7,021 nt of DNA from Caulobacteraceae bacterium (GTDB lineage: Bacteria > Pseudomonadota > Alphaproteobacteria > Caulobacterales > Caulobacteraceae). A program made the position numbers and the translations under genes. Of this stretch, positions 1 through 5,794 are shown piece after piece. Position 1 is the first letter of the stretch, and each line of letters begins with the position of its first letter. The stretch covers positions 1 through 7,021 of the forward strand of contig JADZBR010000385.1 in NCBI GenBank assembly GCA_020852035.1, given 5' to 3'. The notes beneath the pieces are model-generated. The model saw only the letters and a program-made list of their open reading frames with translations, was not told the origin of the DNA and did no database searches.

Positions 1-346
1 CGAAGTTGTAGTAGCGGTTCTCCTGGTTGAAGTCCGCGTAGTAGGGGTCGTTCAGGTCGTTGGCGTTCTGGTTGAGGTTCCCGTTGCCTTCCGAGTTGAC
101 CAGGAAGAAGAAGCCGGGCTCCGAGGGGATGCCGCCGGTGAAGAACTGGTAGGTCAGCCCGGCCACCGCCGTGGTGTCACCCACCAGCTGCGCCGTCGCC
201 AGCCGCGCCTGCTCGTCGGTCAGCCCGCCGGCGACCGTGGTCTGAGAGGCGTAGCTGTTGATCAGGGCCTGCTCGAGCGCGGACGGCCCGAACCCGAAGT
301 TCATGTTGGTGAATTCCGCCGTGAGGGCGGCGCTGGAGATAGCCAT
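1..346 (-). CDS. RsaA-like S-layer / RTX-type surface protein, N-terminal part (partial)
   Basis: The start codon is ATG at 346-344 on the minus strand, and 115 codons are visible before the left edge cuts the gene. An AGGAG Shine-Dalgarno (358-362) lies 11 bases upstream and supports this start. The product begins MAISSAALTAEFTNMNFG and has no cleavable signal peptide, as expected for proteins exported by type I secretion. Segments such as DTTAVAGLTYQFFTGGIPSE (residues about 59-78), NDLNDPYYADFNQENRYYNF (about 96-115) and SYASQT (31-36) closely resemble, from memory, the start of Caulobacter RsaA, whose N-terminal region anchors the S-layer to lipopolysaccharide O-antigen. Full-length members have a long, repetitive, calcium-binding C-terminal part with the secretion signal; here that would lie outside the window. 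It could be the S-layer subunit itself or another Caulobacterales surface protein sharing this domain. The domain call is fairly firm; the S-layer role is inference. Confidence 0.8.
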   Translation of the reverse strand, partial: MAISSAALTAEFTNMNFGFGPSALEQALINSYASQTTVAGGLTDEQARLATAQLVGDTTAVAGLTYQFFTGGIPSEPGFFFLVNSEGNGNLNQNANDLNDPYYADFNQENRYYNF

Positions 347-357
347 TGCTAAGAGTG

Positions 358-362
358 CTCCT
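358..362 (-). promoter_or_regulatory. Shine-Dalgarno AGGAG for the RsaA-like gene
   Basis: On the minus strand AGGAG stands 11 bases before the ATG at 346. It is a strong site, and it fixes the start of the surface-protein gene because no other in-frame start nearby has one as good. Confidence 0.6.
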
Positions 363-411
363 AAGGCATTTGGGCGCACGACGACGAACGAGTCGCAGTC
401 GGTCACAACGG

Positions 412-441
412 CCTATAGAGCGATCTACATACTTCGCGCAA
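412..441 (-). promoter_or_regulatory. Candidate sigma-70-type promoter for the RsaA-like gene
   Basis: On the minus strand TTGCGC (441-436) is followed after 18 bases by TATAGG (417-412). The spacing is good, but the boxes match the consensus only moderately (3/6 and 4/6). The predicted 5' leader would be about 60 bases. A rival box further upstream, GCTACATA at 478-471, resembles the Caulobacter housekeeping -10 form GCTANAWC; TTAAAGG precedes it by 10 bases as a possible -35. Either, both or neither may be used. The choice is inference from composition and spacing. Confidence 0.25.
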
Positions 442-477
442 TCACTTTTTTGGTGTGTACAGCATTTTTGTATGTAG
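425..477. repeat. Inverted repeat in the divergent control region (possible operator)
   Basis: CTACATAC (425-432) and its exact reverse complement GTATGTAG (470-477) are separated by 37 bases of AT-rich sequence with two T-runs. A second pair overlaps the arms: CTTCGC (432-437) and GCGAAG (477-482). The two words therefore occur in swapped order on the two strands. The element lies between the leftward surface-protein gene and the rightward XRE gene and overlaps the promoter-like boxes for the former. This would suit a dimeric DNA-binding protein, but binding is not shown. Confidence 0.35.
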
Positions 478-556
478 CGAAGCTTGAACCTTTAACGCGA
501 ACCGCCTAGCTTCAGCGTGACGCGGCCCGTCCGGCCGCACCCGAACTCTGGTGCAC

Positions 557-562
557 TATAAT
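557..562 (+). promoter_or_regulatory. Perfect TATAAT -10-like box overlapping the XRE start codon
   Basis: TATAAT at 557-562 is an exact -10 hexamer, rare in DNA this GC-rich, and shares its last two bases with the ATG at 561. No reasonable -35 box lies 16-18 bases upstream and there is no TGn extension. If it is a promoter, its transcript would start after the annotated ATG. It may equally be chance. The 8-mer CACTATAA recurs upstream of the mutase gene (5706-5713). Confidence 0.2.
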
Positions 563-857
563 GTATGGCAACCCCCAACGACGGTCGGACGTCGATGTCC
601 AGACCCTGCGCCGCGAAGGCGGCCGATGGCTGAAGGAGCGGCGCGAAGAAGCCGGGCTCTCGCAGCGTCAGCTGGCCGCCAAGGTGGGCGCCGACTACTA
701 TACGTTCATCTCCCAGCTGGAGACCGGCCGGGGCCGGATCCCGCCGGATCGCTATCGTGACTGGGCCGCGGCGCTGGGCGTTCCGCCCCGCGACTTCGTG
801 CGCGAGCTTTTGCAGTTTTACGATCCGATAACCTACGATATCCTTTTCTCTTCGTAA
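561..857 (+). CDS. Small XRE-family helix-turn-helix DNA-binding protein
   Basis: The 98-residue protein is almost entirely one Cro/C1-type helix-turn-helix domain (about residues 16-82). Visible hallmarks are LKERREEAGLSQRQLAAKVG (24-43), covering helix 1 and helix 2, then the recognition region DYYTFISQLETGRG (45-58) and a closing segment with the pattern W-A-A-A-L-G-V (68-74). The C-terminal tail FYDPITYDILFSS is short and unusual, with no ligand or oligomerisation domain. Proteins of this family bind operator DNA as dimers, usually as repressors. It is the first gene of the rightward run and diverges from the surface-protein gene, so control of itself, the next gene or the divergent gene is plausible but inferred. 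The ATG at 561 has no Shine-Dalgarno and overlaps a TATAAT box, and no ATG, GTG or TTG codon follows in frame before the domain. Translation may be leaderless. The domain call is firm; targets are unknown. Confidence 0.85.
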   Translation: MYGNPQRRSDVDVQTLRREGGRWLKERREEAGLSQRQLAAKVGADYYTFISQLETGRGRIPPDRYRDWAAALGVPPRDFVRELLQFYDPITYDILFSS

Positions 858-903
858 TCCGCTGGTCGGGCGGGCAGTCCGCAGTCTTTAAGAAGAGGGC
901 CCA

Positions 904-2430
904 ATGGGCGCCCAGGTCGTATCGCTCTTCCAGCGCCCGGCGCCCCTGCGCGACTGGAGCCAGCAGGAGCTCGCCGAGTTCTATCGCGTCGAGAACGCGC
1001 TGATCCAGGCCGGCATGCGCATCGAGACCGACCGCGGCGTCACCGACGACGGCGAGCCGTGGTTCGCCTTCTGCCGCGAGGACGACGGCGAGGTGTTCAT
1101 CCACTTCGCGCGCATCGGCGGCCAGTACATCATCGCCAGCTCCGCCTATGAGGGCGTGATCAAGGGCTGGGACTTCGCCAGCCTGGTGCGCGAGCTGATC
1201 GCCCGCCACCCACTGGTGCAGCTGGGCCCGGCGCGGCGGCCGACGAACCTCTTCATGCACCCGGCCGCGCTCTTGATCGCGGTGGTCGGCACCGCCTTCT
1301 TCAAGACCGGCGAGGCCAAGGCCGACGACGGTTCCGATTCCTCCTCCGACGGCGGCCGGCGGCTGATGCTGCCGGTGTCCGGCGGCGTCTCGGTGAAGGG
1401 CGCCCCGGCCGCGTCGATCGCCGTCGAGGCGCACCAGACCCTGACGCTGGTGGCCAGCGCCATGGCGGCGGCCGCGGCCTTCCACGCCCCGCAGACGGCG
1501 GGCGTTCCCGAGCACGGGCTGCTCGACCGCCTGGCGTCCGGCGTCGCGCCGCTTGCCCCGGCCGCGGCCGACATCGGCCTTGAGACCCTGGCGGCGCCGG
1601 CCGCCGCGGCGCGCGGCGGGGCCATCCTGCCGACCGCCGCCCTGCCGGCGGCCGAGGAGGTCGCCTCCTGGCTCTCGCTGACGGTCATCCTGCGCGACGT
1701 GGCCGGGGCGCCCGGCCCGGCGAGCGAGGCGATGACCATCGCGCCGTCGCAGGCCTCGGCCCTCGACCTGCCGGCCGCGCCGGCGCCGGCCGAAGTCGCC
1801 GCCCAGCCCGCCTCGCCCTGGCTGATGCTGGTCGACCTGGCGCCGGGCCCGCTGCCGGACGTCGCCGCGGTGCGGCTGGTGCAGGACATGGGCCTGCTCG
1901 ACCGGGCGCCGGTGCTGCATGTCACCGAACTGCCGCAGGTGCTGATTGACTTCATCAACGGCGGCCAGCACATCCCGGTCGCCCCGGAGACGGCCCCTGA
2001 CCAGGCCGAAACGCCGGCCGCCCCGCCCGAGACCGACGCGGGGCTGGACCTGGGCGGCATCGTCGACGACGGCCACAGCGTGGACGTGACGCCGATCATC
2101 ACCGCCCCGGTGGAGACCGCGCCGACCTCGCCGCCGCTGCTGGAGACTACGCCGCCCGGCGCCGACCCGCAGGGTCCCCCGCCGCCGGCCTCGCATGGCT
2201 ATACCGACGCCGACATCCAGGAGGCGATCGACCACTTCATGCAGTACACGTCGAACGTGCAGATCGTGGCCAACGGGGACCAGATCGTCCTCGTCGACCA
2301 GTGGATCAAGCACGGCCTTCTGGCGCAGGACAAGGTGGAGACGGTCACCTACACCTTCGAGGACGGCAGCACGATCAGCCTGATCGGCTCGCACTTCGCC
2401 ACCCACGATCCCGATCTCTTCGCCGGCTAG
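904..2430 (+). CDS. Unrecognised Ala/Pro-rich single-pass membrane protein, partner of the XRE gene
   Basis: No named function can be assigned. The 508-residue product has three parts. Residues 1-112 are a soluble, well-ordered-looking domain with aromatic and charged segments such as DWSQQELAEFYRVENALIQ (17-35) and GEPWFAFCREDDGEVFIHFA (50-69). A hydrophobic stretch, LFMHPAALLIAVVGTAFF (116-133), follows Arg-rich sequence, which suggests the N-terminus is cytoplasmic. The rest would lie in the periplasm: about 300 low-complexity residues rich in Ala, Pro and acidic residues, then a compact C-terminal domain (about 431-508) with YTDADIQEAIDHFMQYTSN and TYTFEDGSTISLIGSHF. The ATG follows an AGAGGG-type ribosome site and lies 46 bases after the XRE stop, consistent with an operon. 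From memory, similar proteins with this N-terminus occur in other alphaproteobacteria as hypothetical proteins. EAKA-DD (137-142) after the membrane segment could also be a signal-peptidase site. A link to surface-layer or envelope assembly is inferred from neighbours only. Confidence 0.8.
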   Translation: MGAQVVSLFQRPAPLRDWSQQELAEFYRVENALIQAGMRIETDRGVTDDGEPWFAFCREDDGEVFIHFARIGGQYIIASSAYEGVIKGWDFASLVRELIARHPLVQLGPARRPTNLFMHPAALLIAVVGTAFFKTGEAKADDGSDSSSDGGRRLMLPVSGGVSVKGAPAASIAVEAHQTLTLVASAMAAAAAFHAPQTAGVPEHGLLDRLASGVAPLAPAAADIGLETLAAPAAAARGGAILPTAALPAAEEVASWLSLTVILRDVAGAPGPASEAMTIAPSQASALDLPAAPAPAEVAAQPASPWLMLVDLAPGPLPDVAAVRLVQDMGLLDRAPVLHVTELPQVLIDFINGGQHIPVAPETAPDQAETPAAPPETDAGLDLGGIVDDGHSVDVTPIITAPVETAPTSPPLLETTPPGADPQGPPPPASHGYTDADIQEAIDHFMQYTSNVQIVANGDQIVLVDQWIKHGLLAQDKVETVTYTFEDGSTISLIGSHFATHDPDLFAG

Positions 2431-2456
2431 CGTAGATTCCGATATCCGCGTATGCG

Positions 2457-2479
2457 GCGTCGACCTTTCGGGTCGGCGT
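2457..2479 (+). other. Short hairpin between the membrane-protein and methyltransferase genes
   Basis: CGACC (2461-2465) pairs with GGTCG (2471-2475) around a five-base loop. In RNA the stem extends outward to about nine pairs if two G-U pairs are allowed. It lies after the upstream stop codon and just before the GGAGG ribosome site at 2485-2489. It has no T-tract, so it is not a typical terminator; mRNA processing or no function are the alternatives. Confidence 0.25.
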
Positions 2480-2493
2480 TGAACGGAGGCTGC

Positions 2494-3756
2494 GTGCGAG
2501 GGCCATCGCTGGAACTGGGCATCCGCCAGGCGATGCCGGATACGGCCGAGCCTCGGGCGGCGGGCGCGACGTCGGCTCGCCCGGGGCCGCCAGCGGCGGT
2601 TGAGCCGCCCCCGGCGCCCCGACCGGCCTGGCGTCGCGCGCTTCGGTTCCTGAAGCCGCCGGCCGTCACCCTGCGCGGCTTCCTGCAGGCGCCGATGCAT
2701 GGGCGGCTGAACGAGGTGACCGGCGAGGTCGCCCGGCGCACCGACCAGCTGGCCGATCGCCTGGAGACCCTGCAACGCTCCAACGAAGCCCAGGCCGAAC
2801 TCCTGCGGCGCATGAGCGACGACCTGGCCAGGGCCCGCGAGCGGATCGAGGGACTGGAAGACACCCTGCGCCACCGCCTGCCGCCGATCGAGCAGGCGAT
2901 CGGGGCGGTGCCGGCGATGTTCGGCCCCCGCTTCGACGAGCTGGAGATGAAGGCCCGCCCACCCGTCCCCTACGGCCCGGGAAGGATCGCCGTGCGGCTG
3001 GCCGACGGCTATGTGGTCGCCCCGGACCGCGACCCCGCCGTGGTCGCCCAGCTGGTCAACGCCACCACCGGCGGCTTCGAGCCCGGCACCCGCCGCTGCC
3101 TGGTCAGGCTGCTGGAGCCCGGCATGGGCGTCGCCGACGTCGGCGCCCACATCGGCCTTTTGACCGTCGCCGCCGCGCGCGCGGTCGGCCCGGCCGGCAA
3201 GGTGTTCGCCTTCGAGCCGGAGGACGAGCCCCGCGGGTGCCTGGAGCGCACCTTGCACCTCAACGGCCTTGCCTGGGTGGCCCTGTCGCCGGCCGCCGCC
3301 GGCCGGGCGTCGGGGCCGCAGACCTTCCACGTCAGCCCGATCCTCGGCCACAGCTCGCTCTACGCCCTGCCGTCGGACGAGGGCGAGGCCCGCGCCGTCA
3401 CCGTCGAGGTGGTCCGGCTGGACGATGCGGTGCCGCGCCGTCAGCGGCTGGACGTGGTCAAGATCGACGTCGAGGGCGCCGAGCTGGACGTGCTGGCCGG
3501 CATGCCGCGCCTTCTCAAGGCCAACCCCGACATCGCCGTGATCGCCGAATACGGCCCCTCGCACCTCAAGCGCGTCGGGATCGCGCCGAAGGCCTGGATG
3601 GATGCTTTCCGCGCCCACGGCTTCAGGGCCCACGCCATCTCCGAGATCGACGGCTCGGCCCGGCGGGTGGCGCTAAAGGACCTGGCCAGGGTGGAATCCG
3701 TCAACCTCGCCTTCGTGCGCCCCGGCGGCGCGGCCGAGCGGCGGCTCCTGGCTTGA
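2494..3756 (+). CDS. FkbM-family SAM-dependent methyltransferase with N-terminal coiled coil
   Basis: This enzyme is predicted to transfer a methyl group from S-adenosylmethionine, probably to a sugar hydroxyl of a surface glycan; FkbM relatives are mostly O-methyltransferases. With numbering from the GTG at 2494 (420 residues), the SAM-binding motif VADVGAHIG is at about 213-221, the acidic second-strand motif FAFEPE at 238-243 and the FkbM signature VVKIDVEGAE at 321-330. Residues about 70-136 form a likely coiled coil, with repeated Leu, Arg and Glu heptads such as RLETLQRSNEAQAELLRRM; a Pro/Ala-rich segment precedes it. The start is uncertain. GTG 2494 has GGAGG four bases upstream; ATG 2452 is in frame but has no ribosome site and its first codons look non-coding; ATG 2533 has only a weak site. 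It lies 63 bases after the membrane-protein gene and 13 before the glycosyltransferase, so an operon is likely. The family is firm; the substrate is unknown. Confidence 0.85.
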   Translation: MRGPSLELGIRQAMPDTAEPRAAGATSARPGPPAAVEPPPAPRPAWRRALRFLKPPAVTLRGFLQAPMHGRLNEVTGEVARRTDQLADRLETLQRSNEAQAELLRRMSDDLARARERIEGLEDTLRHRLPPIEQAIGAVPAMFGPRFDELEMKARPPVPYGPGRIAVRLADGYVVAPDRDPAVVAQLVNATTGGFEPGTRRCLVRLLEPGMGVADVGAHIGLLTVAAARAVGPAGKVFAFEPEDEPRGCLERTLHLNGLAWVALSPAAAGRASGPQTFHVSPILGHSSLYALPSDEGEARAVTVEVVRLDDAVPRRQRLDVVKIDVEGAELDVLAGMPRLLKANPDIAVIAEYGPSHLKRVGIAPKAWMDAFRAHGFRAHAISEIDGSARRVALKDLARVESVNLAFVRPGGAAERRLLA

Positions 3757-3769
3757 GGATCATTTGGAC

Positions 3770-5068
3770 ATGAGGATCGCCTGGGCCACGCCCTGGAACC
3801 TGCGCTCGGCGATCGGCCGCGGCAACGCGGCGGTCGCCGACGCGCTGGCCGCCCGCGGCCATGCGGTGGAGGTGATCCAGCTGGAGGCCGATCCGCCGGC
3901 CGATCCGATTCCCACCGCCCTGCCCGTGCGCCACTGGCGGCAGGTGGATCTGGCCCGGCTGAAGCGCGACCACGACGCCGTCGTCGTGCACTTCGGCGAC
4001 CATTTCCCGTTCCATGCCGGGGGCTTGCCGCTGATCGGCGCCGCGCCGGCCGTGGGCGTCTTCCACGACCTTGGCATGTACAACTTCTTCAACGGCTGGG
4101 TGGCCGACCGACAGGGCGGCGCGGCCCTGCACGACGACGAGATCGTCGGCGCCTACGGCCGCCAGGCCCGCGCCTTCGCCGAGGAGGCCCGCTCCGGCCG
4201 GCTGGACCTTGGCGAGATCGCCGCCAGGACGCCGATGGTGGAGTGGCTCGCCCGCCACTGCGCCGGCGCCCTGACCCATGCCGAGCATTACGCCGGCCGC
4301 GTGGCGGCGGCCTGCGCCGGGCCGGTGGCGGTCGCCCCCCGGCCCTGGCCGCCCCGCCCCGTGCCGCCGCTCCGCCCCCGCGGCCGGCCGGAGCTGGTCT
4401 GCCTGACCGTCGGGGTGATGAACCGCAACAAGTGCGCCGAAGAGACGATCCGCGCCATCGCCGGCTCGCCGCGGCTGAAGGGCGCCGTGCGCTACCATCT
4501 GGTCGGCCGCATCTCCGACGACGAGCGCGCGCGCCTGACCGCCGTCGCCGCCGAGACCGGCTATGCGGGCCTGAGCATCTTCGGCGACGTGAACGCCGCC
4601 GCCCTGGAGGCGCGCCTGCGCGAGGCCGACATGATCGCCTGCCTGCGCCGCCCCATCCTGGAGGGCGCCTCCGGCTCGGTGATCGAGGCCCTGCAGTCCG
4701 GCCGCCCGACCGTCGTCGCCGACGCCGGCTGCTACGCCGACGTGCCTGACGGCCTGGCGCTGAAGGTTCCCGCGGAGGTCCCGATCGAAGCCCTGCGCGC
4801 GGCGCTCGAGACCCTGGCCGCGGACGAGCCGCTGCGCCGCGACATAGGCGCCCGCGCCGCCCGCTGGGCCAAGGCGCGCTTCACCGCCGAAAACTACGCC
4901 GCCGCCCTGGAGCCGCTGATCCAGGCGACCCTCGACGCCCAGCCGGTGCTGCACCTGGCCGCCCACCTGGGAAGCGAACTGGCAACGCTGGGCCTAACCC
5001 GCGATGATCCCGTTATCGAAGGCCTCGCCGCCAGGCTGGCCCCGGTCCTGGCGCCTAAGCCTCTTTAG
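3770..5068 (+). CDS. GT4-like (GT-B fold) glycosyltransferase
   Basis: This is a predicted retaining glycosyltransferase that moves a sugar from a nucleotide-sugar donor to a surface-polysaccharide or similar acceptor in the cytoplasm. The 432-residue protein starts MRIAWATPWNLRSAIGRGNA, a typical first strand and Gly-containing loop of the N-terminal Rossmann domain, followed by ALAARGHAVEVI. The C-terminal donor-binding domain begins near 208 with LVCLTVGVMNRNKCAEETIR. It contains the EX7E arrangement characteristic of GT4 (E298 and E306 in ILEGASGSVIEALQSGRPTV), followed by a DAGCYADVPDG segment. Length fits the family. There is no membrane segment. ATG 3770 is preferred over in-frame TTG 3764 because the family-like sequence begins there. 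The ribosome site TGAGGA overlaps the TGA stop of the methyltransferase gene, which suggests translational coupling of the two. Donor and acceptor sugars cannot be read from the sequence. Confidence 0.85.
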   Translation: MRIAWATPWNLRSAIGRGNAAVADALAARGHAVEVIQLEADPPADPIPTALPVRHWRQVDLARLKRDHDAVVVHFGDHFPFHAGGLPLIGAAPAVGVFHDLGMYNFFNGWVADRQGGAALHDDEIVGAYGRQARAFAEEARSGRLDLGEIAARTPMVEWLARHCAGALTHAEHYAGRVAAACAGPVAVAPRPWPPRPVPPLRPRGRPELVCLTVGVMNRNKCAEETIRAIAGSPRLKGAVRYHLVGRISDDERARLTAVAAETGYAGLSIFGDVNAAALEARLREADMIACLRRPILEGASGSVIEALQSGRPTVVADAGCYADVPDGLALKVPAEVPIEALRAALETLAADEPLRRDIGARAARWAKARFTAENYAAALEPLIQATLDAQPVLHLAAHLGSELATLGLTRDDPVIEGLAARLAPVLAPKPL

Positions 5069-5188
5069 AGGCCTAACGCTCTTGCGGAACTTCCGGAACG
5101 TCAGTGAGACCAGAGGAGGCGCCGCTGGGATCTGGATGGTCGGGGTGGGGGTAATCCCGCGCCGGTCGCCAGCGAAGATCGCCAAAGG

Positions 5189-5371
5189 TCAGGGCATTAG
5201 TCTCGAAACGAGGATCGCCAACCCAACGAACAAAACGAGTTGAATGAAGGCCAGGGCGGTTTGGCGAGCCCACCAAATTCGTCGTGCGAACGTCCGCTGC
5301 GATCTCGCCCGCATGGGATCGTCGTCTGGCGAAGGCTTGCCCATGAGCGCACCTAGCACGGTACGCGCCAC
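5189..5371 (-). CDS. Small single-pass membrane protein, hypothetical
   Basis: I do not recognise this 60-residue product. It has a basic N-terminal half (RARSQRTFARRIWWARQ, about residues 21-37) followed by a clean hydrophobic helix, ALAFIQLVLFVGLAILVS (39-56), and a very short tail. The Arg-rich side would stay in the cytoplasm and the C-terminus outside. The start is GTG at 5371-5369, with GGGAG (5384-5380) eight bases upstream; ATG at codon 10 or 20 is an alternative. The reading frame starts 33 bases after the stop of the other small minus-strand gene, so the two could be co-transcribed. Amino-acid composition looks natural, unlike the other frames here. Small size leaves real doubt that it is expressed. 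Confidence 0.4.
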   Translation of the reverse strand: MARTVLGALMGKPSPDDDPMRARSQRTFARRIWWARQTALAFIQLVLFVGLAILVSRLMP

Positions 5372-5373
5372 AC

Positions 5374-5384
5374 GGGAGTCTCCC
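5374..5384. repeat. Perfect dyad GGGAGTCTCCC over a ribosome-binding site
   Basis: Two five-base arms are separated by one base. On the minus strand the dyad contains the GGGAG ribosome site of the 60-residue membrane-protein gene. It is too tight to fold as a hairpin with a stable loop, but could be a protein-binding half-site pair. Short palindromes also occur by chance. Confidence 0.2.
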
Positions 5385-5404
5385 TACCGACACACTCTCC
5401 ACCC

Positions 5405-5677
5405 CTAGTTCAAGGTCGAGATAAGACCCACAACAAGTGCGAGCGACACACTCGCGCAACCCACCGCCAAGACTAGGAAGACCATCGCGCCCAAGATGCG
5501 GAGAGTCGCCAGAAGGTGTTCTACGAGCTCATCGGCATCGAATTCCAGCCACGGCAAGCGAACGCGCAAGGCGTAGAGCAATCCTTCGTCTTCGATGTCG
5601 TGTCGCCAAGTCACCACTTCCGCCTCAGAACGAAGGGATTGGTTCAGAGCCGGCCCCTGCGCGCGCACCTTGACCAA
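5405..5677 (-). CDS. Small membrane protein with soluble N-terminal half, hypothetical
   Basis: The product, about 90 residues, is not recognised. Residues 1-58 are soluble and charged, with the pattern WRHDIEDEGLLYALRVRLPW (24-43) and an acidic helix-like stretch after it (FDADELVEHLLATLR). A long hydrophobic segment, ILGAMVFLVLAVGCASVSLA (59-78), continues to the C-terminus and makes one membrane helix, possibly two short ones. By hand count roughly 70% of codons end in G or C, higher than the local base composition suggests, which supports coding on this strand. The start is unclear: TTG 5677 is the outermost possibility, because an in-frame stop lies just upstream, but it has no ribosome site. 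GTG at codon 4, 21 or 22 is possible; codons 21-22 follow GAGGCGGAA. It may be co-transcribed with the 60-residue gene downstream. Confidence 0.45.
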   Translation of the reverse strand: MVKVRAQGPALNQSLRSEAEVVTWRHDIEDEGLLYALRVRLPWLEFDADELVEHLLATLRILGAMVFLVLAVGCASVSLALVVGLISTLN

Positions 5678-5705
5678 GGGGTTTCACACACTCACTGCAC
5701 AGCTA

Positions 5706-5714
5706 CACTATAAG
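5706..5714. promoter_or_regulatory. Candidate divergent -10 region between mutase and small membrane genes
   Basis: The plus strand reads TATAAG (5709-5714), and the minus strand reads TATAGT (5712-5707) over almost the same bases. One AT-rich patch could therefore serve the rightward mutase gene and the leftward small genes. No good -35 box is visible for either direction at normal spacing, so the call is weak. Confidence 0.2.
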
Positions 5715-5794
5715 ATTGTCGGAATCCCACTTTTTGAACCCCACCGCGGTTTCGCCGTTGAGGCCGCGCCCCTTTCCCCGAGCAAGTGAGCCCG

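Larger units (their letters stand above)
5069..5794. other. Less GC-rich region between glycosyltransferase and mutase genes
   Basis: These roughly 725 bases are visibly poorer in G and C than the flanking genes and hold no plus-strand reading frame that looks like a real protein. The minus strand carries two plausible small membrane-protein genes, annotated separately. A five-pair stem GCCTC-TTTA-GAGGC (5059-5072) spans the stop codon of the glycosyltransferase gene but has no T-tract. The direct repeat CGGAAC occurs twice just downstream (around 5085-5099). The last ~115 bases before the mutase contain TATAAG (5709-5714) and are likely its control region. The composition could reflect acquired DNA or simply an old intergenic region. 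Confidence 0.5.

Noticed and set aside
258..509. Plus-strand open frame of 83 codons over the start of the surface-protein gene
   Set aside because: It overlaps the strongly supported leftward gene and its ribosome site. The predicted protein resembles no family, although its end is hydrophobic because the region is AT-rich.
1146..2102. Minus-strand open frame of 318 codons
   Set aside because: It is antisense to the Ala/Pro-rich membrane-protein gene, with a Ser/Ala/Gly-rich low-complexity translation and no recognisable motif or ribosome site.
706..3633. Very long minus-strand open frame (975 codons) opposite three genes
   Set aside because: It lies opposite well-supported plus-strand genes. 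Its translation is full of Arg, Gly, His and Asp repeats typical of the antisense of GC-rich codons, and it shows no domain. Lack of stops is a by-product of high third-position GC.
3701..4966. Minus-strand open frame of 421 codons
   Set aside because: It is antisense to the glycosyltransferase gene and shows the same Arg/Gly/His/Asp-rich shadow composition.
5059..5072. Stem GCCTC-TTTA-GAGGC at the glycosyltransferase stop codon as a terminator
   Set aside because: The stem has only five pairs, overlaps the stop codon and is not followed by a T-tract, so a rho-independent terminator is not supported.
5073..5459. Minus-strand open frame of 128 codons
   Set aside because: It overlaps most of the 60-residue membrane-protein frame and part of the 90-residue one. 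Its composition (Cys, Arg, His, Pro-rich with no hydrophobic core) does not look like a real protein.
5670..5708. TTGACC (5670-5675) as the -35 box of the mutase promoter
   Set aside because: The nearest -10-like sequence, TATAAG at 5709, is 33 bases downstream, far beyond usable spacing.
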